Shown one piece after another: positions 17,986-25,740 of a stretch of 54,873 nucleotides of DNA; position 1 is the stretch's first letter; every line of letters starts with the position of its first letter. The notes under the pieces were generated by a model. That model was not told where the DNA came from, ran no database searches, and worked only from the letters and a program-made list of their open reading frames with translations. Location: contig JAJDXG010000036.1 of NCBI GenBank assembly GCA_022823365.1, forward strand, positions 1 through 54,873, written 5' to 3'. Origin of the DNA: Gemmatimonadota bacterium. GTDB taxonomy: Bacteria > Gemmatimonadota > Gemmatimonadetes > Longimicrobiales > Gaopeijiaceae. The translations under genes and the position numbers were made by a program.

Positions 17986-18006
17986 GTGTTGACACCGGGT
18001 TGAACC
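17986..18006 (-). repeat. TCAAC-N6-TCAAC site 4, before integrase 2
   Basis: On the minus strand it reads GGTTCAACCCGGTGTCAACAC. It ends 30 bp before the integrase 2 start codon and has the same orientation relative to that gene as site 2 has to integrase 1. The plus strand contains TTGACA, so part may also be a -35 box; I see no good -10. Confidence 0.65.
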
Positions 18007-18036
18007 GTTCTTCCGGCTCTGGCCAAGACTCGACGC

Positions 18037-19356
18037 ATGACGAACACCGCCAACGGCAAACGGACCGCCAAGGTCAAGCTCACCCTCACCAAACGGACGG
18101 TCGACAACCTCCAGCCCGCCGACAGGCCCTGGATCGCCTGGGACGACCGGCTCGTCGGCTTCGGGGTCCGCGTCCAACCCTCGGGGGCGAAGTCGTTCCT
18201 CATCAACTACCGCATCGGCAGCGGCGGCCGGAGGGCGCGGAACCGCCGCATCGCCATCGGGCGCTGTGGCCTCCTGGCCCCCGAGGAGGCCCGCCGCCTC
18301 GCCCAGGAGCTGCTGGGACGCGTCGCCCGCGGCGAGGACCCCGCCCAGGAGCGCGCCGACAGCCGAGGCATGCCCACCCTCCGGGAGGCGTTCGCGGAGT
18401 ACCTGACCGCGAACCCCAACCGGAAGACGAGTACCGAGGCGCTCTACCAGAGCCAGATGCGCTACTGCCTCGGCGACTGGCTGGCCCGGCCCCTGGACAC
18501 GATCACGCGCCGGGACGTGGAAGCGCGGTTCCATCGCGTCTCCCAGCGGAACGGGTGGGCGGTGGCGAACCACGTCATCGCGCTGCTGCGCTCCGTGTAC
18601 CGGCGGCCGTGCGTGGACCACGGGACGCTCCGCAACCCGGTGGACCTGTGGCTCGCGGGCGGCGGGCGGTACCACCGGGCCGTGCGTCGCCGGATCTCGA
18701 CGCCCGCCGAGACGCTGCCCCGCTGGTGGGCGGCCATCGAGGCCGAGGTGACGGTTCCCGCGACGCGGGACATCTTCTGGTTCGGGATGTATACCGGGAT
18801 GCGGCGGGGCGAGATCATGGGACTGCACTGGGACCGGGTGGACCTGGAGCGGCGGATGTTCCGGGTCGAGGCGACGAAGACGGGCGAGCCGCTGGAGCTG
18901 CCGATCACCCGGCAGTTGGCCGCGCTTGTCGAGCGCCGCCGCCTGGCCGCCAGCGCCGGCAACGGCGGCGCGCCGGCGTGGGTCTTCCCCTCGAGCGGCG
19001 GGTCGGGCCACGTCGTGGAGCTGCAGCATCTCTACCACCGGATCAGCCGGGCGGCAGGGACGAAGTTCTGGTTCCACGGGCTGCGGAACGTGTTCATCAC
19101 GGTTGCGGAGCGTGAGCTGATGCTGCCGCGTTCGCTGACGAAGCGGCTGGTGAACCACGCGCGCGGGAGCGACGTGACGGAGAGCTACGCGGCGGACTGG
19201 AGCGTTGAGCAGTTGCGGGAGCCGGCCCAGCGGATCGCGGACCGGATCGACGAGCTGGCGCACGGCGCTGCAACGGTTCCGGTCGGGTCCGGCTACCCGT
19301 GGCCGGCGCCCGCCGTTCCCGTCGCGACGGGAACGCGGTTCGGGATCGCTCACTGA
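18037..19356 (+). CDS. Tyrosine recombinase (integrase 2)
   Basis: A 439-residue integrase, clearly the paralog of integrase 1 over its whole length (shared KVKLTLTKRTV, RPWIAWDDRL.GFGVRVQPSG, RRPCVDH, NPVDLWL.GGGRYHR). Catalytic residues are intact: Arg in TGMRRGEI, His and Arg in FHGLRNVF, His in VNHARGSD, Tyr in TESYAADW. It points toward the mobilisation genes 380 bp downstream, so it may belong to the same mobile unit. The last 30 residues are a Gly/Pro-rich tail not shared with integrase 1. Confidence 0.92.
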   Translation: MTNTANGKRTAKVKLTLTKRTVDNLQPADRPWIAWDDRLVGFGVRVQPSGAKSFLINYRIGSGGRRARNRRIAIGRCGLLAPEEARRLAQELLGRVARGEDPAQERADSRGMPTLREAFAEYLTANPNRKTSTEALYQSQMRYCLGDWLARPLDTITRRDVEARFHRVSQRNGWAVANHVIALLRSVYRRPCVDHGTLRNPVDLWLAGGGRYHRAVRRRISTPAETLPRWWAAIEAEVTVPATRDIFWFGMYTGMRRGEIMGLHWDRVDLERRMFRVEATKTGEPLELPITRQLAALVERRRLAASAGNGGAPAWVFPSSGGSGHVVELQHLYHRISRAAGTKFWFHGLRNVFITVAERELMLPRSLTKRLVNHARGSDVTESYAADWSVEQLREPAQRIADRIDELAHGAATVPVGSGYPWPAPAVPVATGTRFGIAH

Positions 19357-19582
19357 TCCAGGCGATGCACCCGGCCGGAATCTCCCAGCCCCCGCAGGGG
19401 CTGTCGGCTGTGGCTGGCTGCGGGGCCGTTCGCGGGCAGGCTGTCTCTCGACAGGCGGGATGACGCTCGCCGCCCGGCTCGCGTCCCCGTTCGGGGGTTC
19501 CGCGTAGGCAGCGGCATGGCCACTACGGTACGAGAGCCAGCAGACCCAATGTGCGTACATTGGTGCTGGCGAGGGGATGCTG
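19357..19582. other. Gap between integrase 2 and mobilisation genes
   Basis: No gene is supported. Together with the adjoining tandem repeat, this non-coding stretch in front of mobC is where an origin of transfer would be expected. Confidence 0.4.
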
Positions 19583-19722
19583 CGCCCCCCTTCGAACCCC
19601 CGGCCCGCCGCGCCGCTGCCGGAGCAGCGCACGGACGGGGAGCGCCGCCCCCCGAACCCCCGGCCTGCCGCGTCGCTGCGAGAGCAGCGCACGGACGGGG
19701 GCATCACCCCCCGAACCCCCGG
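19583..19722. repeat. 60-bp tandem repeat, about 2.3 copies, candidate oriT region
   Basis: Units align with exactly 60-bp spacing. The shared parts are CGAACCCCCGGCC, then a CGCTGC segment, then GAGCAGCGCACGGACGGGG. The third unit stops after CGAACCCCCGG, 12 bp before the mobC start. Its place directly upstream of the mob genes makes it a candidate transfer origin; no nick site can be identified. Confidence 0.6.
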
Positions 19723-19734
19723 AACGGTGCGCGC

Positions 19735-20073
19735 ATGGCTGAGCGCCGCACCGTGAGAGCCCACGTCCGCCTGTCGCCCGTGGAGCTCGCCGCCTGGCGC
19801 GCCAAGGCGGCGGCCGTCGGCGTGCCGCTGTCCGACCTGCTGCGGCAGGCCATGGCCCGGACTCGGCCGTGGACGCCAGCAGCCGCCGCCGTCGAGCGCG
19901 AGCGCACCCGGCAGGTTGCCCGCGTCGGGAACAACCTGAACCAGCTCGCGCGCTGGGCGAACACCCATCCCTCGGAGGCCGAGGCCGTCGAGGTTGTCGC
20001 CCAGCTGGTGTCGGTCGAGCGGGCGCTGCTCGCCCTGGCCCGGCTCGGCGGAGAGGACACCGATGCACATTAG
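19735..20073 (+). CDS. mobC: Relaxosome accessory protein, MobC-like
   Basis: A 112-residue basic protein. The N-terminus (RTVRAHVRLSPVELAAWRAKAAAVG) looks like a ribbon-helix-helix DNA-binding domain, and GNNLNQLARWAN (about residues 65-76) is the signature found in bacterial mobilisation protein MobC. MobC helps the relaxase open DNA at oriT. I place the start at ATG 19735 because the preceding codons are the tandem repeat. Its last 11 bases overlap the relaxase start, so the two are translationally coupled. Confidence 0.85.
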   Translation: MAERRTVRAHVRLSPVELAAWRAKAAAVGVPLSDLLRQAMARTRPWTPAAAAVERERTRQVARVGNNLNQLARWANTHPSEAEAVEVVAQLVSVERALLALARLGGEDTDAH

Positions 20074-21628
20074 GTTCTTCGGTGGCGGGAAGGGCTCGGC
20101 CCAGGCAGCCGCCAACTATCTCGTCGGCGAACGCGACGCTGCGGGGACCGTGCGTCCGGGTGTCGAGGTCCTGCGCGGGAACCCGGGCCTGGTGGCCGCC
20201 GTCGCCGACTCGCTGGAGTTCGAGCACAGGTTCCGGTCGGGCCTGATCACCTGGGCGCCGGACGACCGGCCGACCGACGAACAGGTCGGGGCTGTTCTCG
20301 ACGAGTTCGAGAAGACGGCCTGGGCGGGACTGGAGCCCGACCGCTACGCCTGGACGGCGGTGCTCCACCGCGAGCACGGCACCGGGGTCCATGTCCACAT
20401 CCTCACTGCCCGCTGCGACCTGGAGACGGGCCGCAGCCTGAACATCGCTCCCCCCGGTTGGGAGAAGACGTTCGGCACGCTGCGCGACGCGTTCAACCAC
20501 CAGCACGGCTGGAGCCGGCCGGACGACCCGGCGCGCGCCAGGGCGCACCAGCCGGGCCATCGCGCCTACCTCGAGGCGGCGAAGCTGCGGACCGGCCTCG
20601 AGCACGAAGCCGGCCCGCGCGAACTGATCCGCGACTACCTGCTGCAGCGGGTCGAGCACGGCCTGGTGCGGAGCCGCGCCGACGTGGTCGCCGCCCTGGA
20701 GGAGGCCGGCTTCGAGGTGCCCCGGCAGGGCAAGGACTACCTGACCGCCCGCGATCCGGACAGCGGGAAGCGGCTGCGGCTGAGAGGAGCGCTGTATGAG
20801 CACGACTTCCAACCCGAACGACTTGAGCGCCCGGCTGCGGAGCCGGACGGAAGCCGACCGCCGTCAGATCGAGGAGACGATGGCGAGCGAGCAGCGGCGG
20901 CTTGGCGAGAGGTTGCGCGCCGTCGTGAACGACGCGCTGCGTACCACCGAAGCCGATACGGCGGTGACGGTCGCACGGGTGCGCGTGATGCTGCTGAACG
21001 CGTGGCTGCGTCCCCTGGTGGTCGGGGTGATCATCTTCCTCGGAATCAGCGGTGGGAGCTGGGGGCTGATGCAATGGCTCTCGGCGGGCATCCAGAGCCG
21101 GATCGAGACCCTGGCGGCGCTGGACGTTCAGATCGAGGACGCACGCGAAACCCTCGCCGGGATCGAGGAGACGACGTGGGGCGTGACGCTGTTGGACATC
21201 GACGGGGACCGGTTCGTGGTGCTGCCGGTCGGGACAATAGCCCATCCGCCCTGGACCGTGGGCGGGCGGCCTGCCTTGAAGCTGTCGAGCGAGTGAGGGA
21301 TTTCTTTGACCGAACTAGAAACACAGTTGATGACCGCCTTGCGGAGGTTGTCCGCGCAGTTCGAGACGGAACGGCGGCAGCACGCCGAGGAGCGGCGGCA
21401 GGACTCCGAGGAGCTCGAAGCCTTGCGGCAGCGCGTCGAGCGGCTGACCGCGGGCAACGAAGCCTTGCAGCAGCGAGTCGAGCAGCTCAGCGGGCAAGTG
21501 ACGTACTTGGCCCAGGACTACAGGACGCTCGCCGAGAGGTTGCGCGAGCCCTGGAGCTGATGCGCCAGCGCAGGTCGAGGCGGGACCGGGACTACGGTCC
21601 GAGCCGCGATTACGGTCCGAGCCGCTGA
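20063..21628 (+). CDS. mobA: Relaxase, MobA/VirD2-type
   Basis: A 521-residue mobilisation nuclease. The N-terminal relaxase domain (about 1-240) contains the metal-binding motif GTGVHVHILTARCD near residues 112-125, with a conserved AWTAVLHREH ahead of it, and a Tyr near the N-terminus (NYLVGE) that could be the nicking residue. The C-terminal half is Arg/Asp/Gly-rich and repetitive, ending in a duplicated YGPSR. That half is low in complexity because it overlaps two other genes in the +1 frame. The relaxase nicks one strand at oriT and leads it to a recipient. There are no type IV secretion genes here, so the element would need a helper. Confidence 0.88.
   Translation: MHIRFFGGGKGSAQAAANYLVGERDAAGTVRPGVEVLRGNPGLVAAVADSLEFEHRFRSGLITWAPDDRPTDEQVGAVLDEFEKTAWAGLEPDRYAWTAVLHREHGTGVHVHILTARCDLETGRSLNIAPPGWEKTFGTLRDAFNHQHGWSRPDDPARARAHQPGHRAYLEAAKLRTGLEHEAGPRELIRDYLLQRVEHGLVRSRADVVAALEEAGFEVPRQGKDYLTARDPDSGKRLRLRGALYEHDFQPERLERPAAEPDGSRPPSDRGDDGERAAAAWREVARRRERRAAYHRSRYGGDGRTGARDAAERVAASPGGRGDHLPRNQRWELGADAMALGGHPEPDRDPGGAGRSDRGRTRNPRRDRGDDVGRDAVGHRRGPVRGAAGRDNSPSALDRGRAACLEAVERVRDFFDRTRNTVDDRLAEVVRAVRDGTAAARRGAAAGLRGARSLAAARRAADRGQRSLAAASRAAQRASDVLGPGLQDARREVARALELMRQRRSRRDRDYGPSRDYGPSR
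20796..21296 (+). CDS. MbeB-like mobilisation protein nested in the relaxase gene
   Basis: A 166-residue protein read entirely within the relaxase gene in another frame. The first 65 residues are a charged helix (LSARLRSRTEADRRQIEETM), then one membrane segment LVVGVIIFLGISGGSWGLM (about 74-92), a second coiled segment and a short C-terminal domain. ColE1-type plasmids have mbeB in exactly this position inside mbeA. The membrane helix argues that the frame is real, since a shadow of an Arg/Asp-rich domain would not make one. It probably anchors the relaxosome to the membrane. Confidence 0.75.
   Translation: MSTTSNPNDLSARLRSRTEADRRQIEETMASEQRRLGERLRAVVNDALRTTEADTAVTVARVRVMLLNAWLRPLVVGVIIFLGISGGSWGLMQWLSAGIQSRIETLAALDVQIEDARETLAGIEETTWGVTLLDIDGDRFVVLPVGTIAHPPWTVGGRPALKLSSE
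21306..21560 (+). CDS. MbeD-like coiled-coil mobilisation protein nested in the relaxase gene
   Basis: An 84-residue coiled-coil protein starting at TTG 21306, nine bases after the mbeB-like stop and in its own frame within the relaxase gene. TELETQLMTALRRL and later QQRVEQLSGQVTYLAQ closely match the pattern of MbeD/MobD (TELE.QLL.AL.QL ... QVQ.LSGQ). GTGAGGG before the start can serve as ribosome binding site. MbeD proteins help mobilisation or entry exclusion in ColE1 relatives. Confidence 0.75.
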   Translation: MTELETQLMTALRRLSAQFETERRQHAEERRQDSEELEALRQRVERLTAGNEALQQRVEQLSGQVTYLAQDYRTLAERLREPWS

Positions 21629-21656
21629 AGCGTCTCGGCGGCGAGCCTCCCGCCTT

Positions 21657-21920
21657 TTACGGGCCTCCGTTGCCAGACTGAGCTGGGGGCTGCTGAATGT
21701 CGATCTTGGCCTCCAGCGTGGCCAGACGTTCACCGATTTCACCCAAGCGCTGCTCGACGACCAGGAACCGGTCGAGCATCTCCGCCCGGAGACCCCCCAT
21801 TTCGGCGCGCAGAGTCCCCATTTGCCAATAGATGCCGAAGACGGCAGTGACCAAGGCCACCAATAGGAGCGTCTCCAGCGTGACCGGGCGCCGTGGTGCG
21901 GTATCTCCGCCGTCGCTCAT
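21657..21920 (-). CDS. Small membrane-anchored coiled-coil protein
   Basis: An 87-residue protein with one N-terminal membrane helix (LETLLLVALVTAVFGIYWQM, about 15-34), then a heptad-rich coil (LRAEMGGLRAEMLDRF to LATLEAK) and a Pro/Gln tail. AAGGAGAG lies upstream of two adjacent ATG codons; spacing favours the second, at 21920. Such proteins are common beside mobile elements and have no assigned role. It sits between the mob module and integrase B, facing both on the opposite strand to mob. Confidence 0.7.
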   Translation of the reverse strand: MSDGGDTAPRRPVTLETLLLVALVTAVFGIYWQMGTLRAEMGGLRAEMLDRFLVVEQRLGEIGERLATLEAKIDIQQPPAQSGNGGP

Positions 21921-22030
21921 CATCTCTCCTTTGGCGAGCAGAGAATCCGGAGCCACCCTTCAGGGTGTCTTTCGCTTCCGCTCTGAGACACAGTCTATAC
22001 GCACGATTCCGCGTTTTACGAACCTTGCTG

Positions 22031-23206
22031 TCAAGATCGATCCAGAAACGCCGCCCACTCCTCCATGAGTTCGCGCCGACGCTCGAACAGGTCCGTCCGG
22101 CGGTAGGCGGCCTCCACCCGGTCCGAGTTCACATGAGCCAGGGCGAGTTCGCACACCTCGCGGGGGGCGTCGGAACATTCCGCCGCCCAGTCACGGAAGC
22201 TCGACCGGAAACCGTGCGGCACCGCCCCGATCCCGAGCTCGCGCACCATCTTCGAGATCGTCGCGTCGGAGAGGCGACGGCCCCGCACTGACGGGAACAC
22301 CAGCTCCGAGCCTTCCACGACTCTCCGCGCCTCCCGCAGCACGGACAGCGCCCCCGTGGACAACGGGACCCGGTGCTCCCGGTTCGCCTTCATCCGCTCC
22401 CCCGGGATCCGCCACTCCCGCGCCTCGAGGTCCATCTCCTCCCACCGCGCGCCACGAACCTCCCCGCTCCGGCACGCCGTCAGCACCAGGAACTCGAACG
22501 CCAGCACCGTCGTGGGGTAAGCCCTCGACGCTCGCACCCGCTCCATCGCTCCCCGGACCTCCCGATACGGCAGCGCCGGCTGATGCCGGGTCCGGACCCC
22601 CGTCTTCGGAAGCGCCGCCCCGATGGCCTCCCCGGCCGGGTTGTCCTCCCGGTAACCCTGCGCCACCGCCCAGCGCATCACCGCCGAGATCCGCTGCCGC
22701 ACCCGACGCGCCGTCTCCCGCTTCTCCCCCCAGATCGGCAACAGGACCGCCATCACGTCCGCCGTCCCGATCCGGTTCACCGGCAACTCTTCGAGCCTCC
22801 ACATGGCGTAGTCCCGGAGGCTCGCCCGCCACTGCTTCTCCGACCTGCCGTCGTCCGTCCACCCCGCCGCGTGGATCGCGATCACCCGGTCGAGCGCCTC
22901 ACCGAAGGTGGGAACGGTGCGCTTGCGGCCGGGCAGGACCAGATCGCCGCGGCGGCGGGCCACCCGGTTCAGAACGCACTTCTCTCGGGCCTGGGACAGG
23001 CTGACGTGGGGCCAGGTGCCGAGCCCGAGGTTGCGGGCCCGTCCGTCCACGATGATGCGCTGCGCCCAGGACTTGGACAGGTCCCCGCCCGTGGTCCTCC
23101 TGACCAACAGTGAGAGCCCGCCGGAGCCGCGCCCGTCGCCGTAGCGGCCCGGCACCTTGACGGTGGCGACGAACCGGGCGGAGAGTCGGTAGGGTCGGCG
23201 AGTCAT
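22031..23206 (-). CDS. Tyrosine recombinase with DUF4102 arm domain (integrase B)
   Basis: A 391-residue P4-type integrase, a different subfamily from integrases 1 and 2. The N-terminal arm-binding domain (about 1-95) carries RNLGLGTWPHVSLSQAR; the catalytic residues are Arg in TACRSGEVRG, His and Arg in PHGFRSSFRDW, His in LAHVNSDR and Tyr in EAAYRRTD. It is a close paralog of integrase C (33699-34880). Its start lies 228 bp from the TTG start of lipoprotein B in head-to-head arrangement, repeating the pattern at 15.1 and 35.0 kb. Codon use is like that of its neighbours, so any transfer was from a similar GC-rich genome. Confidence 0.92.
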   Translation of the reverse strand: MTRRPYRLSARFVATVKVPGRYGDGRGSGGLSLLVRRTTGGDLSKSWAQRIIVDGRARNLGLGTWPHVSLSQAREKCVLNRVARRRGDLVLPGRKRTVPTFGEALDRVIAIHAAGWTDDGRSEKQWRASLRDYAMWRLEELPVNRIGTADVMAVLLPIWGEKRETARRVRQRISAVMRWAVAQGYREDNPAGEAIGAALPKTGVRTRHQPALPYREVRGAMERVRASRAYPTTVLAFEFLVLTACRSGEVRGARWEEMDLEAREWRIPGERMKANREHRVPLSTGALSVLREARRVVEGSELVFPSVRGRRLSDATISKMVRELGIGAVPHGFRSSFRDWAAECSDAPREVCELALAHVNSDRVEAAYRRTDLFERRRELMEEWAAFLDRS

Positions 23207-23433
23207 GGTGAACGGAGCGCCGTGTCGGTCATCTATGTATCACTTCATGCCAGTGCATTCATGGGCCTGAGCCGGAACGCAATGACACTCTAGGGCATTC
23301 TAAACCGTTGATAATCAGCTGACAAACGGGACTTCGGCGCGTCTTCTCGGAACAGTTGGCAGCGTAATGGCAGATGGTGGCGGACGAAAGAGAACCGCAA
23401 CTATACACGGTTTTCGGAGCTCTGGAGGGGGTT

Positions 23434-25620
23434 TTGAGCCCTTTTCGGGGGGGTGGCGCTCTTCTCCTTCTTGCCATGTTCCTGGGTGCCGGTCTCGTGC
23501 TCACAGGCTGTGGCGACGACGAAACGGCGACGACGCCCGCACCGGCGCCGCCACCGCCACCGCCGCCAGCTCCGGAGCCGGAGCCGGAGCCGGAGCCCGA
23601 GCCGGAACCCGAGCCTGAGCCCGAGCCCGAGCCGACTCCGTTCCTGGTGATGTTCTCGGTACCCGACGAGGCCAAGGTCCCGTATCCGCTGATTCCGGAC
23701 ATGGACGACGACGAGGCCACGGCCATGGCGACGGTCAACCCGCAGATGTTGGTGCAGGTGAACATGCCGGCCATCGTGACGGCGACCTTCGTCGAGCACG
23801 CCGCTCCCATCGGCCTGATCCCGGGCGACAACGTGCCGTTCCTCTACGTGGAATGGGAAGCCATGCAGAGCATGGTGGTCACCACCGGCGTCACCTTCGC
23901 GGTCCAGGCCGTCGAAATCGGGGCCAACCAGGTTCCGCTGCCGATCGGGGACGCGACGCTCGTGACCTGCGGTCCCTTCGAGTGCGGGATGGGCCCGATG
24001 CCGCCGGAACTCTCGATCGCCAACTCGTCGGTGTGCACCGACTGGGACCCTGAAGTGGAAATCCAGGTCGGCAAGGTGGACAACGACGTGATCCAGGCTG
24101 ACGACATCACCGACGTCGCCGCGGATGGCTCCGTGGAGACCGACGGCGTCAACGGCAACGACGGTATCGACCTCGGCATCGTGACCAGCTCCAGCCTCCC
24201 GATGATGGTCAAGCACATCTTCTCCGGCGTTGACGGCGGCACGAACACCGACAAGAGCGTCGAAGCCGCGAAGGGCAGCGACAAGACGCTCGCCATGGCG
24301 GCGGTCGCTTCGATCTACGTCGATGTGGAGGACGACGACGCCGACACCGTCGGTATTGACGAGACCGCCGTCTGCGACAACGAGTACGACGCGGGCGATC
24401 TCACCGACAAGCCCGAGGGTTGCTTCCGGCTGCGCGGTCCGGGCGCCGGTGGCGCCGACGCCAGCAAGGGCGCCGACTACCTGGGCGGCTGGAGCATCGA
24501 GCTGTCCCCGGTGGGCGCCGACGTGATGTGGGGCCGTGTGGACTGGGACGACAACCCGTTCGAGGACCTCACCTGCGACGCCACGGATCCCATCATGGTC
24601 GCCGACCACGTGGACATCTGCGCGATGTTCGAGGATGAAGTGGACCTCGCTACCGGGAAGGGCTGGAAGCCGACCGTCGTGTTCCAGTCGGAGGTCCCGG
24701 GCGATACTGCGGGCGACGCCAACGACGACTATGTGGTCATGTGGAAGGCCACGGCCAGCGCGGGCACCGGCGACTCGATGTTCAAGACGGTCTGGTTCGA
24801 CGACAACCTGAACGGCAAGATCAAGAAGGACAAGACCGCCGACCTGACGCGCGGGCGTCCCGGGCAGGGCGCCGATGGCTCCGTGACGGCCGACGACATG
24901 CACGACCTCTACAACCAGAACGACCGCGACGGCAACATCGACGCGATCTGGGAGTGGCTCACCGATTCCAACGCCGACCTGACCGCGGGCGACCTCGGCA
25001 AGGTGGACCTGGTGAGTTCCAAGGACGACCGGAAGACGGCCGACGACGAGCGGACCATTCGGGTCGAGTCGTGCCCGTCCGGCACGAGTTGGGCTCCGAG
25101 AGACGGTTATTCCGCGGACGGCACCGGCACCACCAGGGACGCCACCGCTCTGGATGGCACGGGGTGCAAGACCGCAGCTCAAAGGACCGGCCGCCTGGCC
25201 GGCGTCGCGCGGGAGGCGTCCACCACCGCCACCGCGGCGCACCCGGACGGCAACGCGGACAACTACGAGGTGGTCGACGCCAGCGCCACCGTCACCGACA
25301 CGGCCTTCGCAGAAGCGACCACCACTGCTGCGAACACGTTGAACAACCGTACGGTCAGCGACGCCCATAGGGACTTCTACAAGTGCAGCGAGGACGACGG
25401 CGGCGACGACGACGACAATTCCCTCTGCGACACGGAGTGGGTCCGCGATGCCGAGATCCTGTTCGCCGATGGCACCTTCGACTGCTCGACCACCCGCATG
25501 GTCACGGTCACCTGCAAGTGGGACGCCGACGGCGGGATGGCGCAGGGCCGGAACGCTCTGCCGTCCAATTTCGACGCGGCCACGAACAAGAAGTTCTTCT
25601 TGGACTGCGTGGCGGAGTAG
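23434..25620 (+). CDS. Large surface lipoprotein B
   Basis: A 728-residue lipoprotein, nearly identical in parts to A at DNA level from CTTCTCCTTCTTGCCATG in the signal peptide to the end of the 3' block. The signal LSPFRGGGALLLLAMFLGAG ends in the lipobox LVLTGC; then comes a Pro-rich stretch and a long Glu-Pro repeat (about 40-70), the conserved N-domain, and the acidic C-terminal region with FDDNLNGKI. I prefer TTG 23434 because GGAGGGG lies five bases before it; ATG 23374 is the alternative with 20 more residues and a poor site. The protein is likely an outer-membrane surface protein on a stiff spacer. No known domain is recognised. Confidence 0.82.
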   Translation: MSPFRGGGALLLLAMFLGAGLVLTGCGDDETATTPAPAPPPPPPPAPEPEPEPEPEPEPEPEPEPEPTPFLVMFSVPDEAKVPYPLIPDMDDDEATAMATVNPQMLVQVNMPAIVTATFVEHAAPIGLIPGDNVPFLYVEWEAMQSMVVTTGVTFAVQAVEIGANQVPLPIGDATLVTCGPFECGMGPMPPELSIANSSVCTDWDPEVEIQVGKVDNDVIQADDITDVAADGSVETDGVNGNDGIDLGIVTSSSLPMMVKHIFSGVDGGTNTDKSVEAAKGSDKTLAMAAVASIYVDVEDDDADTVGIDETAVCDNEYDAGDLTDKPEGCFRLRGPGAGGADASKGADYLGGWSIELSPVGADVMWGRVDWDDNPFEDLTCDATDPIMVADHVDICAMFEDEVDLATGKGWKPTVVFQSEVPGDTAGDANDDYVVMWKATASAGTGDSMFKTVWFDDNLNGKIKKDKTADLTRGRPGQGADGSVTADDMHDLYNQNDRDGNIDAIWEWLTDSNADLTAGDLGKVDLVSSKDDRKTADDERTIRVESCPSGTSWAPRDGYSADGTGTTRDATALDGTGCKTAAQRTGRLAGVAREASTTATAAHPDGNADNYEVVDASATVTDTAFAEATTTAANTLNNRTVSDAHRDFYKCSEDDGGDDDDNSLCDTEWVRDAEILFADGTFDCSTTRMVTVTCKWDADGGMAQGRNALPSNFDAATNKKFFLDCVAE

Positions 25621-25697
25621 GGATCTGCGTCTCCTGAGATCCGTCTGATCTGAATCAAACGGGAACCCCGGGGCCAACCGGCCCCGGGGTTTTCCTC
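25621..25697 (+). terminator. Conserved 3' block and terminator of lipoprotein B
   Basis: GGATCTGCGTCTCCTGAGATCC (a possible 6-bp stem) follows the stop directly, then the stem AACCCCGGGGCC / GGCCCCGGGGTT at 25664-25691 with TTTT. It is the same block as after A and D, down to the CCTCTGTACG end in A and B, after which the flanks are unrelated. Confidence 0.85.
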
Positions 25698-25740
25698 TGT
25701 ACGGCGCCACCGCCTGGAACGCGAGCATGGCGCGTACGGC

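Larger units (their letters stand above)
17481..18036. other. Non-coding stretch with short repeats
   Basis: No supported gene. It holds TTTCGGCGG three times (about 17488, 17865 and 17921), tandem CGGGCGAAAA units (about 17677-17698), and paired TCAAC sites 3 and 4. Short repeats of this kind beside mobilisation genes recall replication or transfer origin regions, but I cannot show an origin. Confidence 0.4.

Noticed and set aside
19570-19722. The tandem 60-bp repeats as a CRISPR array
   Set aside because: Units abut with no spacers and there are no cas genes. It is a simple tandem repeat.
17530-20115. An 861-codon minus-strand open frame
   Set aside because: It runs antisense to integrase 2 and the mob genes and shows Arg/Pro/Gly shadow composition with no motifs.
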